DNA of 64,000 nucleotides, taken from contig NZ_CYUO01000005.1 in NCBI RefSeq assembly GCF_001407835.1, positions 1-64,000 of the forward strand, read 5' to 3'. A program made the translations under genes and the position numbers. How positions within the stretch are numbered: position 1 is the stretch's first letter; each line of letters starts with the position of its first letter. Of the stretch, positions 25,714-35,389 are shown piece after piece. The DNA comes from Lagierella massiliensis. Lineage in GTDB: Bacteria > Bacillota > Clostridia > Tissierellales > Peptoniphilaceae. The notes beneath the pieces were generated by a model. The model was not told where the DNA came from. It did no database searches and worked only from the letters and a program-made list of their open reading frames with translations.

Positions 25714-26979
25714 GTGGAAAAAATAGTAGTAAGTAATAGTGGTCCATTATCCGGAAGTGTAAAGGTATCTGGTGCAAAGAATGCTGCACTACCAATTATT
25801 GCAGCTTCGCTTTTAGGAACAGAACCGATTATTTTGGAAAATGTACCCAAATTAAGTGATATTAATGTAATTTTAAAAGTTTTAGAATCTTTAGGTTCTA
25901 AAGTTAAATATTTAGATGAAAACACAGTAGAAATAGACTCATCAAACCTTACAGGTCATATAGCACCTATGGAACTTATGAATAGAATGAGAGCTTCATT
26001 CTTAGTTATGGGTCCTCTTCTTGCAAGAAGAAGAGAGTCTATGACATATCTACCAGGTGGTTGTGCCATTGGTAAAAGACCAATAGACTTACATCTTAAA
26101 GGATTTAAGGCCCTTGGAGCAAAAATAAATGAAAGTCTCGACAGAATAGAAGCTGTTGCAGAAGACGGACTTAAAGGTGATGTTATATACATCGACTTCC
26201 CTTCAGTAGGAGCGACTCAAAATATAATGATGGCTGCTACCCTTGCACAAGGAGAGACAGTTATCGAAAACGCAGCTAAGGAACCAGAGATAGTTGACCT
26301 TGCAAACTTTTTAAACAAACTCGGTGCAAATATAAAGGGAGCTGGTACTTCAGCCATTAGAATAAAAGGTGTTGAGAAGCTTGGAGGAGGACAACACGCA
26401 ATTATACCTGACAGAATAGAAGCGGCAACCTACATGATTGCGGGAGCGATTACAAGAGGAGATGTAACTGTAGAAAATTGTATTCCAAGCCATGTTATGC
26501 CAATAGTTGCAAAGCTTAAAGAAGTTGGATGCAAAGTGTATGTAAATGAAGACAAAGATGTTATAAGAATTATCGGAACAGATAACTTAATTGGAACAGA
26601 TGTAAAAACACTACCTTATCCTGGTTTTCCAACTGATGCACAGGCGCAGTTTATGGCTCTTTTAACAACTGCAAAGGGTCAGTCAATGGTTACAGAAACT
26701 GTATTTGAAAATAGATTTATGCATGTTGATGAGCTTTTAAAAATGGGAGCAATTATTGCAACGGACGCAAGAGAAGCAAGAATTGCAGGAGTTCCTACCC
26801 TTAGAGGAGCAGAGGTAAAAGCAACAGACCTTAGAGCAGGAGCAGCCCTAATACTTGCAGGACTCTGTGCTGAAGGAAAGACATATGTATCTGGTGTTGA
26901 ACATATTGATAGAGGATATGACGATATTGAAGGCAAGTTAAGAAAACTTGGAGCAAAAATAGAAAGAATCAGTGAATAG
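25714..26979 (+). CDS. murA: UDP-N-acetylglucosamine 1-carboxyvinyltransferase
   Basis: 421 aa, first committed step of peptidoglycan synthesis (PEP + UDP-GlcNAc), cytosolic. The catalytic Cys117 lies in GGCAIGKRPIDLHLKG, so the enzyme should be fosfomycin-sensitive. Starts with GTG after GGAGG; ends LGAKIERI. Normal length, own promoter and terminator. Confidence 0.97.
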   Translation: MEKIVVSNSGPLSGSVKVSGAKNAALPIIAASLLGTEPIILENVPKLSDINVILKVLESLGSKVKYLDENTVEIDSSNLTGHIAPMELMNRMRASFLVMGPLLARRRESMTYLPGGCAIGKRPIDLHLKGFKALGAKINESLDRIEAVAEDGLKGDVIYIDFPSVGATQNIMMAATLAQGETVIENAAKEPEIVDLANFLNKLGANIKGAGTSAIRIKGVEKLGGGQHAIIPDRIEAATYMIAGAITRGDVTVENCIPSHVMPIVAKLKEVGCKVYVNEDKDVIRIIGTDNLIGTDVKTLPYPGFPTDAQAQFMALLTTAKGQSMVTETVFENRFMHVDELLKMGAIIATDAREARIAGVPTLRGAEVKATDLRAGAALILAGLCAEGKTYVSGVEHIDRGYDDIEGKLRKLGAKIERISE

Positions 26980-26981
26980 AT

Positions 26982-27003
26982 GCGGGGGAAACCCCGCTTT
27001 TTT
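26982..27003 (+). terminator. Terminator after murA
   Basis: GCGGGG-GAAA-CCCCGC tetraloop hairpin with six T; ends 14 bp before recD2. Confidence 0.92.
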
Positions 27004-27017
27004 AAGATGGGAACATT

Positions 27018-29240
27018 ATGAAAATTGAAGGTATAGTAGAAAATATTATCTTTAAAAATCAAATAAATAACTACACGGTTTTAAAAATGAAAACTGATGA
27101 TGGAGAAATAGTTGCAGTAGGATACATTGCAGATGTAAAGGTTGGAGATAGTATCGATGTGGAAGGCGAACTTATCTACCATGATAAATACGGTGAGCAA
27201 CTAAGTGTTTCTAATTATTATGTAACGGAAGGATCTTCAATAATTTCAATAATAAAGTATCTGTCATCTGGTGCTTTTCCTCATATTGGACCAGTTATGG
27301 CAAAGCGAATCGCAAATAGATTTGGCAAGGAAACTTTAAACATTATTAATGAAACACCATCAAGACTTCTTGAAATAGATGGAATTGGCAAAAAGAAATT
27401 CGAAGATATTGAACAGGCTATAAAAGAGCAAGAGAAGAGCCAAGAGACCATTATGTTTTTACAAAGTTTGGGAATTTCTCCAACTCAAGCCCAAAGGATC
27501 ATAAAGGAATATGGCGATGATACAGTAGAGCAAATTAAGACAAATCCCTATGCGCTCATTAACGATGTTTGGGGAATTGGATTTAAAAGAGCCGACGAAA
27601 TTGCCCTTAAGACGGATATTAAAAAAGATTCTCCATTTAGAGTTAAGGCATGCTTGTCTTACTTTTTAACCAACGAAGCAGTTTCAAATGGTCACTGCTA
27701 CATGCCCTATGAATTTACCCTTTCAAAAGTATGTGCACTTTTAGACCTTTCAAGAGAGGAAGTGGAAGAGCATATTGCTCCTGCAGTCTTTGATGCAACC
27801 TTAGTCTTAGATGAGTACAGTGACGAAAAAATTCTTTATACTCCACATCTTTATGAATCGGAACTAAAAGTAGGAGAATCCTTTGGAAGACTTTTGACAA
27901 ACGAAGACATCTTTACGGGAATAGATTGGGATAAAGAAGAGAAAAAGATTTTAAAAGATAAGTCCATTACCTATGACGAGGAGCAGATTAATGCAATTAA
28001 ATATGCCTGCACCGAAAATATTCTTGTAATCACAGGGGGGCCAGGAACGGGAAAGACCACTATAGTAAAACGAATTGTAGATATCTATAACGAGCATAAG
28101 TTAAAGGTGTTACTGGCTGCACCAACGGGACGGGCAGCAAAGAGGATGGAAGAAACTTCGGGCATGGAAGCGAAGACTATTCATAGACTACTTGGATACA
28201 CTCCAGTGGATTCAGGAAAGGGAATGATATTTGAGCACAATCAGGAAAATCCTCTTGAAGGAGATATACTTATAATTGACGAAGCATCCATGATAGACTT
28301 AGTCCTTTTGGAAAATTTATTAAAGGGAATTTCAGCACAGACTAAATTAATATTTGTAGGAGACATTGACCAATTGCCCTCCGTTGGAGCGGGAAATGTA
28401 TTAAAAGACATAATCGACTCAAATCTAATTAAGACGGTAAAATTAAAAAAGATTTTCAGACAGGGACAAGAGAGCAATATTGTTTTAAATGCCCACAAGA
28501 TAAATAAAGGAGAGTTTCCAATCTTAAATGAAAAGGGAAAAGACTTTTATTTTATAGAGGAGAATGATCAGCTAAATATAAAAAAATCCCTACTGAAACT
28601 GGTATCAAAAAGGCTTCCCGACTTCTACAATATTGAGAGTATAGAAGACATTCAGGTGCTTACACCGATGAAAAAGACAAGTATTGGTACGGTGGAACTT
28701 AATAACAGTCTTCAAGAAGTGTTAAACCCTAAGACTCCGGATAAAGAAGAATTTGTAAAGGGAGATAGGACATTTCGAGAAGGGGACAAGGTTATGCAGA
28801 TTAAGAACAACTACGAAAAGGAATGTAAAAGTATTGAAGGACAAGTTACCCAGGGAGTTTTTAACGGAGATTTTGGTACGATAAAAAATATAGATACTTA
28901 CTATGACAAAATAGAAGTTCTCTTCGATAACGATAGAACCGCTTCCTACAGCTACAACGAAGTGGACCAACTTTCCCTTGCATATGCTATCACCATACAC
29001 AAGTCTCAAGGTTGTGAGTTTCCAGTTGTTGTTATTCCAGTCGGTCCGGGACCATACATGCTTATGACCAGAAACCTAATCTACACAGCCATAACAAGGG
29101 CAAAAAAACTGGTTGTAATGGTTGGAGATAGGAGATATCTTGGTGCAATGATACAAAACGAATATGTAGTTAATAGAAATTCAACACTAAAAAAGAGGAT
29201 TGAAGAATATTATAAAGTATATTCAGGGATAGGAAAATAA
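27018..29240 (+). CDS. recD2: RecD2-type ATP-dependent DNA helicase
   Basis: 740-aa SF1B helicase, usual for RecD2 of Firmicutes without RecBC. N-terminal OB-like part, helix-hairpin-helix repeats (about 95-190, IDGIGKKKFEDI), then helicase motifs: Walker A GGPGTGKTT (about 341), DEASMID (motif II), GDIDQLPSVGAGNVL (motif III) and the C-terminal AITIHKSQGCEFPVV (about 657). Functions in DNA repair and replication restart. Followed by comF after 1 bp. Confidence 0.94.
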   Translation: MKIEGIVENIIFKNQINNYTVLKMKTDDGEIVAVGYIADVKVGDSIDVEGELIYHDKYGEQLSVSNYYVTEGSSIISIIKYLSSGAFPHIGPVMAKRIANRFGKETLNIINETPSRLLEIDGIGKKKFEDIEQAIKEQEKSQETIMFLQSLGISPTQAQRIIKEYGDDTVEQIKTNPYALINDVWGIGFKRADEIALKTDIKKDSPFRVKACLSYFLTNEAVSNGHCYMPYEFTLSKVCALLDLSREEVEEHIAPAVFDATLVLDEYSDEKILYTPHLYESELKVGESFGRLLTNEDIFTGIDWDKEEKKILKDKSITYDEEQINAIKYACTENILVITGGPGTGKTTIVKRIVDIYNEHKLKVLLAAPTGRAAKRMEETSGMEAKTIHRLLGYTPVDSGKGMIFEHNQENPLEGDILIIDEASMIDLVLLENLLKGISAQTKLIFVGDIDQLPSVGAGNVLKDIIDSNLIKTVKLKKIFRQGQESNIVLNAHKINKGEFPILNEKGKDFYFIEENDQLNIKKSLLKLVSKRLPDFYNIESIEDIQVLTPMKKTSIGTVELNNSLQEVLNPKTPDKEEFVKGDRTFREGDKVMQIKNNYEKECKSIEGQVTQGVFNGDFGTIKNIDTYYDKIEVLFDNDRTASYSYNEVDQLSLAYAITIHKSQGCEFPVVVIPVGPGPYMLMTRNLIYTAITRAKKLVVMVGDRRYLGAMIQNEYVVNRNSTLKKRIEEYYKVYSGIGK

Positions 29241-29241
29241 T

Positions 29242-29898
29242 ATGTTTAACTTAGTAGACTTAATATTTCTTCCAAAAAACACATGCTATTGTTGTCGTGA
29301 AGAAAAAACAAAAGACTATATCTGCGATGATTGTATAAAAACTCTTGAAAGTATAAGTGATTTTAAGACCATTGAAGGCTCCACTTGCTACAGTCCCTAT
29401 CTCTATGCAGGTCACATTGAAAGAATGATAATAGAATACAAGTTTAGAGAACAAAGGTACTATGCAAAAGTATTTGCAAAATTACTCTCTGACTTTTACA
29501 TTTCAAATGGGCTTGATTATGATATTATCCTTCCAATACCACTGTCTCAAGAAAAACTAATAAAAAGGGGCTTTAATCAATGCGATTTAATTTGTGATTT
29601 CTTGTCGAAGCGCATAGGTGTTCCCGTAGATAAAGAGATTTTATTTAAAGTGAAAGACACTAAAGATCAACATCTTCTTTCAAGGGCAGAAAGAAAGGAC
29701 AATTTAACTTCAGCATTCAAAGGAAATAGAAAAGAAGGAACTTTAAATAAAAAAATATTAATTGTAGATGACATTATAACTTCTGGTTATACTTTGCAAG
29801 AAGCTATAAAAACACTAAAAAAAATTGGATACAAAAATATAGATGCGCTTGTGATCGGAAAGGCAAAACCAGAGAGCATTTTTAAAAGTGGAAGATAA
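29242..29898 (+). CDS. comF: ComF family phosphoribosyltransferase-like protein
   Basis: 218 aa: N-terminal zinc-finger-like cysteines CYCCREEKTKDYICDDC (about 13-29) and a C-terminal PRTase fold with the PRPP loop KKILIVDDIITSGYTL (about 173-188). Required for natural transformation in several bacteria, probably at the DNA uptake/processing step. Directly downstream of recD2 and 150 bp before the pilus genes. Confidence 0.9.
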   Translation: MFNLVDLIFLPKNTCYCCREEKTKDYICDDCIKTLESISDFKTIEGSTCYSPYLYAGHIERMIIEYKFREQRYYAKVFAKLLSDFYISNGLDYDIILPIPLSQEKLIKRGFNQCDLICDFLSKRIGVPVDKEILFKVKDTKDQHLLSRAERKDNLTSAFKGNRKEGTLNKKILIVDDIITSGYTLQEAIKTLKKIGYKNIDALVIGKAKPESIFKSGR

Positions 29899-29970
29899 AA
29901 TTAAAAATATTTATTAAACATACCCCATTAAAACTATAGATTAGAAAAATAAATATAAGTTTAAAATATC

Positions 29971-29999
29971 TTGAACAATTCTATTTAACGTGCTAACAT
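29971..29999 (+). promoter_or_regulatory. Candidate promoter of the pilus/competence operon
   Basis: TTGAAC (29971-29976), 17-bp spacer, TAACAT (29994-29999). The 149-bp gap after comF otherwise holds only AT-rich sequence. Confidence 0.45.
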
Positions 30000-30047
30000 A
30001 AAGATGTACTCTTTAATATACTAAATTTCTTTAAAAGTGTGGTTAAT

Positions 30048-31238
30048 ATGATTAGAAAGAAAGTTAAAAAAGTTGAAAAGGTAGATAATATTATTTTAGA
30101 TGTAAATGAATTAATTTTTGAAGCTGTTCAAAGAGGTTGTTCCGATATTCATATTGAACCCTTTTCGGAAACTGTAAGGGTAAGGTTTCGTATTGATGGG
30201 AGACTTTATAATGAAAGAACTCTTTTGAAATCAGAGTATGAGAGGTATGTTAGCAGAATAAAGGTAATGTCAGGACTTAATATCGCTGAGAAGAGACTCC
30301 CACAGGATGGTTCTTTTAATTTTGATTATGAGAATTTGAATGTGGATATTCGTGTATCTACAATTTCTACTATCTATGGGGAAAAGGTTGTACTTAGGAT
30401 TCTTGAAAAAGATGAGAAAAAGATTAGCCTTAAGAACTTAGGGCTATATGATGAAGATTTAAATATGCTATTAAACTTAGCTAAGGTTGATAATGGTTTA
30501 ATTTATTTAACTGGGCCTACTGGTTGTGGCAAGACTACAACTCTATATTCTTTGCTTAGGGAATTAAATGATGAGAGGGTAAATGTTATCACAGTTGAAG
30601 ACCCTGTCGAGTTTAAAATTTCTGGAATAAATCAAATTCAAATAAACGAAAAAGCGGGGATTAATTTTTCTACAGCTCTTCGTTCAATCTTAAGGCAAGA
30701 TCCAGAGATTATTTTGGTTGGAGAAACCAGGGACAAAGAGACTGCACAAATTTCCGTAAGGTCATCTATTACTGGACATAAAGTTTTTTCAACTTTACAT
30801 ACTAACGACGCCTACTCTGCTATTATTAGACTACTTGATATGGGTGTTGAGGATTATTTGATTAGGGCAAGTCTACGAGGTGTGGTATCTCAAAGGCTTA
30901 TTCGAATTTTATGTCCTCACTGCAAAAAAGAAGTTTCTTTAGACTCTAAAAGGATAGATTATCTAAAATCTTTTGGAATTTCTGAATTTCCTGAAAAGGT
31001 ATATGAACCATGTGGATGCGAGCTTTGTAACGAAGGTTATCTTGGAAGAAAGGCTCTTGTTGAAATAGTTATTATCGACAGGGATTTTAGAGATCTTATT
31101 AAACACGATGTTAACTTGGACGAATTAAAGGCACTTGGTAAGAAAAAGGATATTAAAAATTTACAGTATAAGGGTTGCGTTGAGTATTTAAAGGGTAACA
31201 CTTCCTTTGAAGAACTCGCCAATCTTTCTATAGTATGA
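30048..31238 (+). CDS. Type II secretion/type IV pilus assembly ATPase (GspE/PilB/ComGA)
   Basis: About 396 aa. Short N-terminal domain with SDIHIEP (about 32-38), Walker A GPTGCGKTTTLYSLL (about 156-170), Asp box EDPVEFK, Walker B region ILVGETRDKETA and His box STLHTND. A C-terminal tetracysteine zinc motif (CPHC...CGCELC) is present, as in PilB/GspE, and absent from Bacillus ComGA. Powers pseudopilus assembly. Start is uncertain: GTG 30039 or ATG 30048, neither with a clear ribosome site. Confidence 0.9.
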   Translation: MIRKKVKKVEKVDNIILDVNELIFEAVQRGCSDIHIEPFSETVRVRFRIDGRLYNERTLLKSEYERYVSRIKVMSGLNIAEKRLPQDGSFNFDYENLNVDIRVSTISTIYGEKVVLRILEKDEKKISLKNLGLYDEDLNMLLNLAKVDNGLIYLTGPTGCGKTTTLYSLLRELNDERVNVITVEDPVEFKISGINQIQINEKAGINFSTALRSILRQDPEIILVGETRDKETAQISVRSSITGHKVFSTLHTNDAYSAIIRLLDMGVEDYLIRASLRGVVSQRLIRILCPHCKKEVSLDSKRIDYLKSFGISEFPEKVYEPCGCELCNEGYLGRKALVEIVIIDRDFRDLIKHDVNLDELKALGKKKDIKNLQYKGCVEYLKGNTSFEELANLSIV

Positions 31239-32323
31239 TTATGGATATTTCAACTGTTAGGGAAATAATTAATAAGCCTATATATCTAAAACAAAATAAT
31301 AAAGAATTATCGATTTTTCTAAAGGAGTTTTCCTCTTTGCTCAAGGCTGGAATTAACTCTGAAGAGGCGATTTTTATCCTCAAGGACCAAAAGGAAATTA
31401 AAAGTTTAAATTATATTTTAAATGCAGTATATGATGATCTTTTAATGGGACATAGTCTTTCCGAGAGTTTTTTAAGACATGGAAAATTTGAAGAATTTTT
31501 TATAACTATGATTAAAACTGGCGAAGAAACTGGTAGAACCGAAGAGATTTCAAGAAATCTTTCCCTTTACTACAAAAGAACTGACCAGATTGACAAAAAG
31601 ATAAAGGGTGCTTTAGTATATCCAATTATTTTGGTGTTGACAGCAATCTGTGTTCTATTTTTTATTTTTACATACGTTATGCCAACTTTTTTAGAATTGT
31701 TTAAGGAAAGTGAAACATCTCTTCCTAAGTCTACTAAAGTTTTAATTGCAATAGTTTCTTTTTTTAACAATCACGGTGTTATACTGCTGGTTGCTATTTT
31801 AATGCTTATTTTTATCTTTATTCTTTTGTATAGAAGGACCGATTTTAAAGTGCCTGTTGATAAAGCTAAATTCAAAATTCCCATAATTGGGAAGAATTAT
31901 TCAAAAGTTTTAACTTCGAAATTAGCGATGGCGTTGTCAATTTCAACAAATGCAGGGCTTAATTTCATAGATGCGGTTTCTATAATTTCACAGGGTCTTG
32001 GAAATGGATATTTAGAAAAGAGAATTAAGGATGGGATTTTAGAAATTGAAAATGGAACAAGTATTTCTGAAACTTTTCACGAGATAAAAGAACTTCCAAA
32101 ATTATTTTCATCTATGATTGAAGTTGGGGAACAAACAGGAGAACTTTCCGATATATTACAAGTTATCTCAACTCACTATAGCGAAGAAAGTGACTATGCT
32201 ATAGATAACATGCTAAGGGTTTTTGAGCCTGTAATCATCATAGTGATGGCTATAATAATTGGATTTATTGTTATTTCCATTGCCACTCCTATGTTTGATT
32301 TAATAAATAATTATAATTTTTAA
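31235..32323 (+). CDS. Type II secretion/type IV pilus platform protein (GspF/PilC/ComGB)
   Basis: About 362 aa, two GspF repeats with membrane segments near residues 135-155, 175-200 and 330-352. FSSLLKAGINSEEAI and SKLAMALSISTNAGLNFIDAV are the paired conserved starts of the repeats. Polytopic inner platform for pilin assembly. Start overlaps the ATPase stop by 4 bp; ATG 31241 is an alternative. Confidence 0.9.
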   Translation: MIMDISTVREIINKPIYLKQNNKELSIFLKEFSSLLKAGINSEEAIFILKDQKEIKSLNYILNAVYDDLLMGHSLSESFLRHGKFEEFFITMIKTGEETGRTEEISRNLSLYYKRTDQIDKKIKGALVYPIILVLTAICVLFFIFTYVMPTFLELFKESETSLPKSTKVLIAIVSFFNNHGVILLVAILMLIFIFILLYRRTDFKVPVDKAKFKIPIIGKNYSKVLTSKLAMALSISTNAGLNFIDAVSIISQGLGNGYLEKRIKDGILEIENGTSISETFHEIKELPKLFSSMIEVGEQTGELSDILQVISTHYSEESDYAIDNMLRVFEPVIIIVMAIIIGFIVISIATPMFDLINNYNF

Positions 32324-32332
32324 GGAGGAGCT

Positions 32333-32707
32333 ATGAAAAAACTTATTAAAAAGAAGTCAAAGGGTTTTACATTAATCGAACTTATCATTGTTATTGCAAT
32401 TCTTGCAGTTCTTGCGGCGATTGCACTCCCTAAGTACAACAACTCCAAGAGGAAATCTGTTATAACTGCCCACAACTCAAATGTTAGAGTGCTTGAATCA
32501 GCAGCACTTAACTATGTTGCAAATGGAGGAGTGGCTGTTACTTGGCCAGATGAAACTAACAGTCAAAATGACTATATAAAGAACTATCCAAAGGTCCCAA
32601 AGGGAATTGAAGAATTAAAGGATAAAGCAGGACAGGACTACACTGTTACAATTACTGGAGATGGAAATGTTACAGTATCCCCTGGGATTATAGAGCTTGA
32701 TGATTAA
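32333..32707 (+). CDS. Major type IV pilin-like protein (ComGC/PilA type)
   Basis: 124 aa. Prepilin signal KKKSKG^FTLIELIIVIAILAVL with Glu at +5 of the mature protein, then the N-terminal alpha-helix and a small globular domain. No cysteines in the mature part, unlike Bacillus ComGC. AAGGAGGAG before ATG. Processed by the prepilin peptidase encoded next. Confidence 0.9.
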   Translation: MKKLIKKKSKGFTLIELIIVIAILAVLAAIALPKYNNSKRKSVITAHNSNVRVLESAALNYVANGGVAVTWPDETNSQNDYIKNYPKVPKGIEELKDKAGQDYTVTITGDGNVTVSPGIIELDD

Positions 32708-33422
32708 TGGAGTTTTTTTATTTATACTGGGTTCTGTTATGGGATCATTTTTTAATCTTCAAATAATGAGAAAGACTTCTGAAAACCCTATAACAGAACC
32801 TTTTTCAGTATGCGATTACTGTCATAGAAGGCTTCGATTTTATAATCTTATTCCAATATTATCCTTTCTATTTCAAAGGGGACGAAGTAGCTGTTGTAAT
32901 AAAAAGTTATCAAGTAGGTATCTGATTACGGAAGTTTTATTTGGATTTTTATTTGTCATAGTCTACTTAATGGTTAAAAATTTTTACAAAAGTATTTTTA
33001 TGGCTACTTTAGTTTCTACACTAATCGCCATGTCTATAATAGATTTAAAGACAAAAGATATTTATTACTCCCATATAATTGGCGTATTTTTTATTTGCAT
33101 TATTCTTTCCTATGATAATTTTTGGTTTAAAGAAGAGGCTATATATAAATTTATTTTTTCGAGCCTAATCATTTTGATTGGATATATGCTTAGTAAAAAA
33201 AACTATGTTGGCTTTGGTGATATTTTACTTATAGTATGTCTAAACCTTAGCCTAAATTTTTATGAAACAACAATTTTTCTATTTCTTATTAGTGTGGTAG
33301 GTGGTTTAGTGGCACTCGTGTTATACTTAAAGAAGAGAGATAGAAAGATGGAGATTGCTTTTGTGCCAATTATTTCTTCGTCTTTTGTCATACTTGAAAT
33401 AATAAAGGGCATGATAGGATGA
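32700..33422 (+). CDS. Prepilin leader peptidase/N-methyltransferase (PilD/ComC)
   Basis: 240 aa with about 7 membrane spans. N-terminal GSVMGSFFNLQIMRK, CDYCHRRLRFYNLIP (zinc-type cysteines CxxC...CC), catalytic aspartates in IDLKTKDIYY and GFGDILL. Cleaves after Gly in the pilin leaders. ATG 32700 (TTG 32697 adjacent) overlaps the pilin gene end. Confidence 0.9.
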   Translation: MINGVFLFILGSVMGSFFNLQIMRKTSENPITEPFSVCDYCHRRLRFYNLIPILSFLFQRGRSSCCNKKLSSRYLITEVLFGFLFVIVYLMVKNFYKSIFMATLVSTLIAMSIIDLKTKDIYYSHIIGVFFICIILSYDNFWFKEEAIYKFIFSSLIILIGYMLSKKNYVGFGDILLIVCLNLSLNFYETTIFLFLISVVGGLVALVLYLKKRDRKMEIAFVPIISSSFVILEIIKGMIG

Positions 33423-34639
33423 AAAAATTACTAAAAGTATTTATATTTTTAATAATGTTAATAACAATTGCCTGCTCAAGGGGGCAGGTAAAAGAAGTGG
33501 AAAAGGAAGAGTACAACATTCAGGACATGGATATTGATTACAGCATGATAGAGTATAAGCTTCCTCAAATAAAAGAAGAACATGAGATTTTAAAGGCAAA
33601 TAAAAATAGACTCTACATCTTAATTCATGATGTGGAGGATGAAGAAAGTAAGAAGTTGATGGATTCTCTAATGGTATATGACTTTCAAAGTGAAAGAGAA
33701 GTTAAAAGATATAACTTTCAAAATGGAATGAAGATTCACGACCTAATGGTCTACCAAGGAGATATTTATATAAGTTTTGGCGATGGAGAAAAAGCCTTTT
33801 TTAATGAACCAACGGAAGGAGTTTCCACTGTTGATACCACAGAGAGTTCAGAGGAAAGAACTGAAGCAACGGATATACAAAAAAAAGTTGAAAAAAATAT
33901 TTTTCCGACAAATAATAGACAAACCGAATCATATTTTGGGAAGAATATTGAAAACAAAACCTATTCTATCGGAAAGTTAAATCATAGTGGAATAAGCCTG
34001 ATTAAGACTTTAGAAAAACAAAAGTTTGCACCAAAGTTTTTGTTTGTGTTTAACGACCTTTATTACCTTGGGCTAAAGGATGGAAATTATATTGTATCTC
34101 CACTGCTTGACGAAAATCAAAACAATGAATTTTCCTTCGAATTTGTAGATGAGATACAAGATAGAATATATACCAATGGTAACCGTTTGATTGCCCAGGG
34201 CAAAGAGAAAAAAGAAAGCTATTTTTATATTGTTGATGAAAAGAACAATGTTGAAAAAATTCCTATAGAGCCATCAGAACAGTTTTTTTCTTTTATCGCA
34301 CTAAGAAATGGGATTTTTTCTTCCTATACCGATATATTTGACAGAGAATCTTTAAAGATTATGTATATTGACACCAAGCCAAAGGGTGAAGAGAAATATA
34401 AGAAAAAAATCGTGTCATCAGATAGCCTTTATAAATTCTATTCAAATAACACAGATAATATCTTGGCAGAAGGATCTAATGGAGAGATTTACTTTATACG
34501 TGTTAAAAGAAGTCAAATCTATCGAGGAAATGTTAATGGTATCGGAGACAATAAGTATAAGATACTACCAAATGAAGATGCAAGGTATGGTTTTATAGAT
34601 GAAGAACATGGAATGTATTTAGATATTTACTTTAATTAA
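33419..34639 (+). CDS. Unrecognised lipoprotein in the pilus operon
   Basis: 406 aa with a signal peptide and lipobox ITIAC (Cys19), then a hydrophilic acidic/lysine-rich extracellular domain with no family I recognise. Residues about 130-165 are low-complexity (Thr/Glu rich), suggesting a flexible linker between two parts. ATGA overlap with the peptidase gene and 2 bp before the next pilin gene put it firmly inside the pilus operon, so a structural, anchoring or DNA-receptor role is possible. Confidence 0.8.
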   Translation: MKKLLKVFIFLIMLITIACSRGQVKEVEKEEYNIQDMDIDYSMIEYKLPQIKEEHEILKANKNRLYILIHDVEDEESKKLMDSLMVYDFQSEREVKRYNFQNGMKIHDLMVYQGDIYISFGDGEKAFFNEPTEGVSTVDTTESSEERTEATDIQKKVEKNIFPTNNRQTESYFGKNIENKTYSIGKLNHSGISLIKTLEKQKFAPKFLFVFNDLYYLGLKDGNYIVSPLLDENQNNEFSFEFVDEIQDRIYTNGNRLIAQGKEKKESYFYIVDEKNNVEKIPIEPSEQFFSFIALRNGIFSSYTDIFDRESLKIMYIDTKPKGEEKYKKKIVSSDSLYKFYSNNTDNILAEGSNGEIYFIRVKRSQIYRGNVNGIGDNKYKILPNEDARYGFIDEEHGMYLDIYFN

Positions 34640-34641
34640 TT

Positions 34642-35067
34642 ATGAAAAAGACAAAGGGATTTACATTAATTGAACTACTTTTAACCCTACTTATAATGGG
34701 GTTATTAGTCGGAATTGCCTCTTTGCGATTTGATTTTTTGAACCAGTATCAGGAGAGGCTCGAAATAAAATCGGTTATTATGACTATAAACGAGGCGAGA
34801 AACAAAGCTGTTGTAAGTGGATATTCTTCAATTGTAGAGTTTGATAGAAGAGAAAATATAGTACAGCTATATGAAGAAGGGGAAGTAGTAGAAAAAATAT
34901 ATCTAAAACACATAGCTGTTAAGGGAGATAATAATAGAATCAAATTTAATTCTACAGGTGCGCCTAATAAAGCAGGAGAATACCTATTTGAAGGACAAAA
35001 AAAGAAATATTTTATTACTATTGAAATTGCCACAGGGAAGGTGAATCTTGATGAAAAAGAAATTTAG
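34642..35067 (+). CDS. Pseudopilin (GspH/ComGD type)
   Basis: 141 aa. Prepilin signal MKKTKG^FTLIELLLTLLIMG with Glu+5; the rest is a short beta-rich domain. Minor pseudopilin of the uptake/secretion pilus. Only a weak ribosome site, so translation is probably coupled to the preceding lipoprotein. Confidence 0.85.
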   Translation: MKKTKGFTLIELLLTLLIMGLLVGIASLRFDFLNQYQERLEIKSVIMTINEARNKAVVSGYSSIVEFDRRENIVQLYEEGEVVEKIYLKHIAVKGDNNRIKFNSTGAPNKAGEYLFEGQKKKYFITIEIATGKVNLDEKEI

Positions 35068-35389
35068 AGGATTTACATTAATGGAATGCCTGGTGGCACT
35101 TTTTATTTTAGCTATAATAGTGGTGTTTACACTGCCAGCTCTTGGTAATATTTCAAATCTTCGTAACAGACAAAAAAACTACCTGGAGTTTACAAACTAC
35201 TCTAAAACGGTTACAGAAAAAATAATTTCGGAACTTTCAACGAATAGAGAAATTTCAATAAGAGAAAACGAAAAGTATATTGTAAACTACGATATATCTT
35301 CAGAAGGTGACTTTAGAAAAGTAGAAGTTAGAATAACTGACAGAGAAAGTGAAATGGAGCAAATTTATGAAACAATCATTCCTAAATAA
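35051..35389 (+). CDS. Pseudopilin (GspI type)
   Basis: 112 aa. Prepilin signal MKKKFRG^FTLMECLVALFIL with Glu+5. ATG 35051 follows GAAGGTG; overlaps the preceding gene by 17 bp and the next by 23 bp. Confidence 0.85.
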   Translation: MKKKFRGFTLMECLVALFILAIIVVFTLPALGNISNLRNRQKNYLEFTNYSKTVTEKIISELSTNREISIRENEKYIVNYDISSEGDFRKVEVRITDRESEMEQIYETIIPK

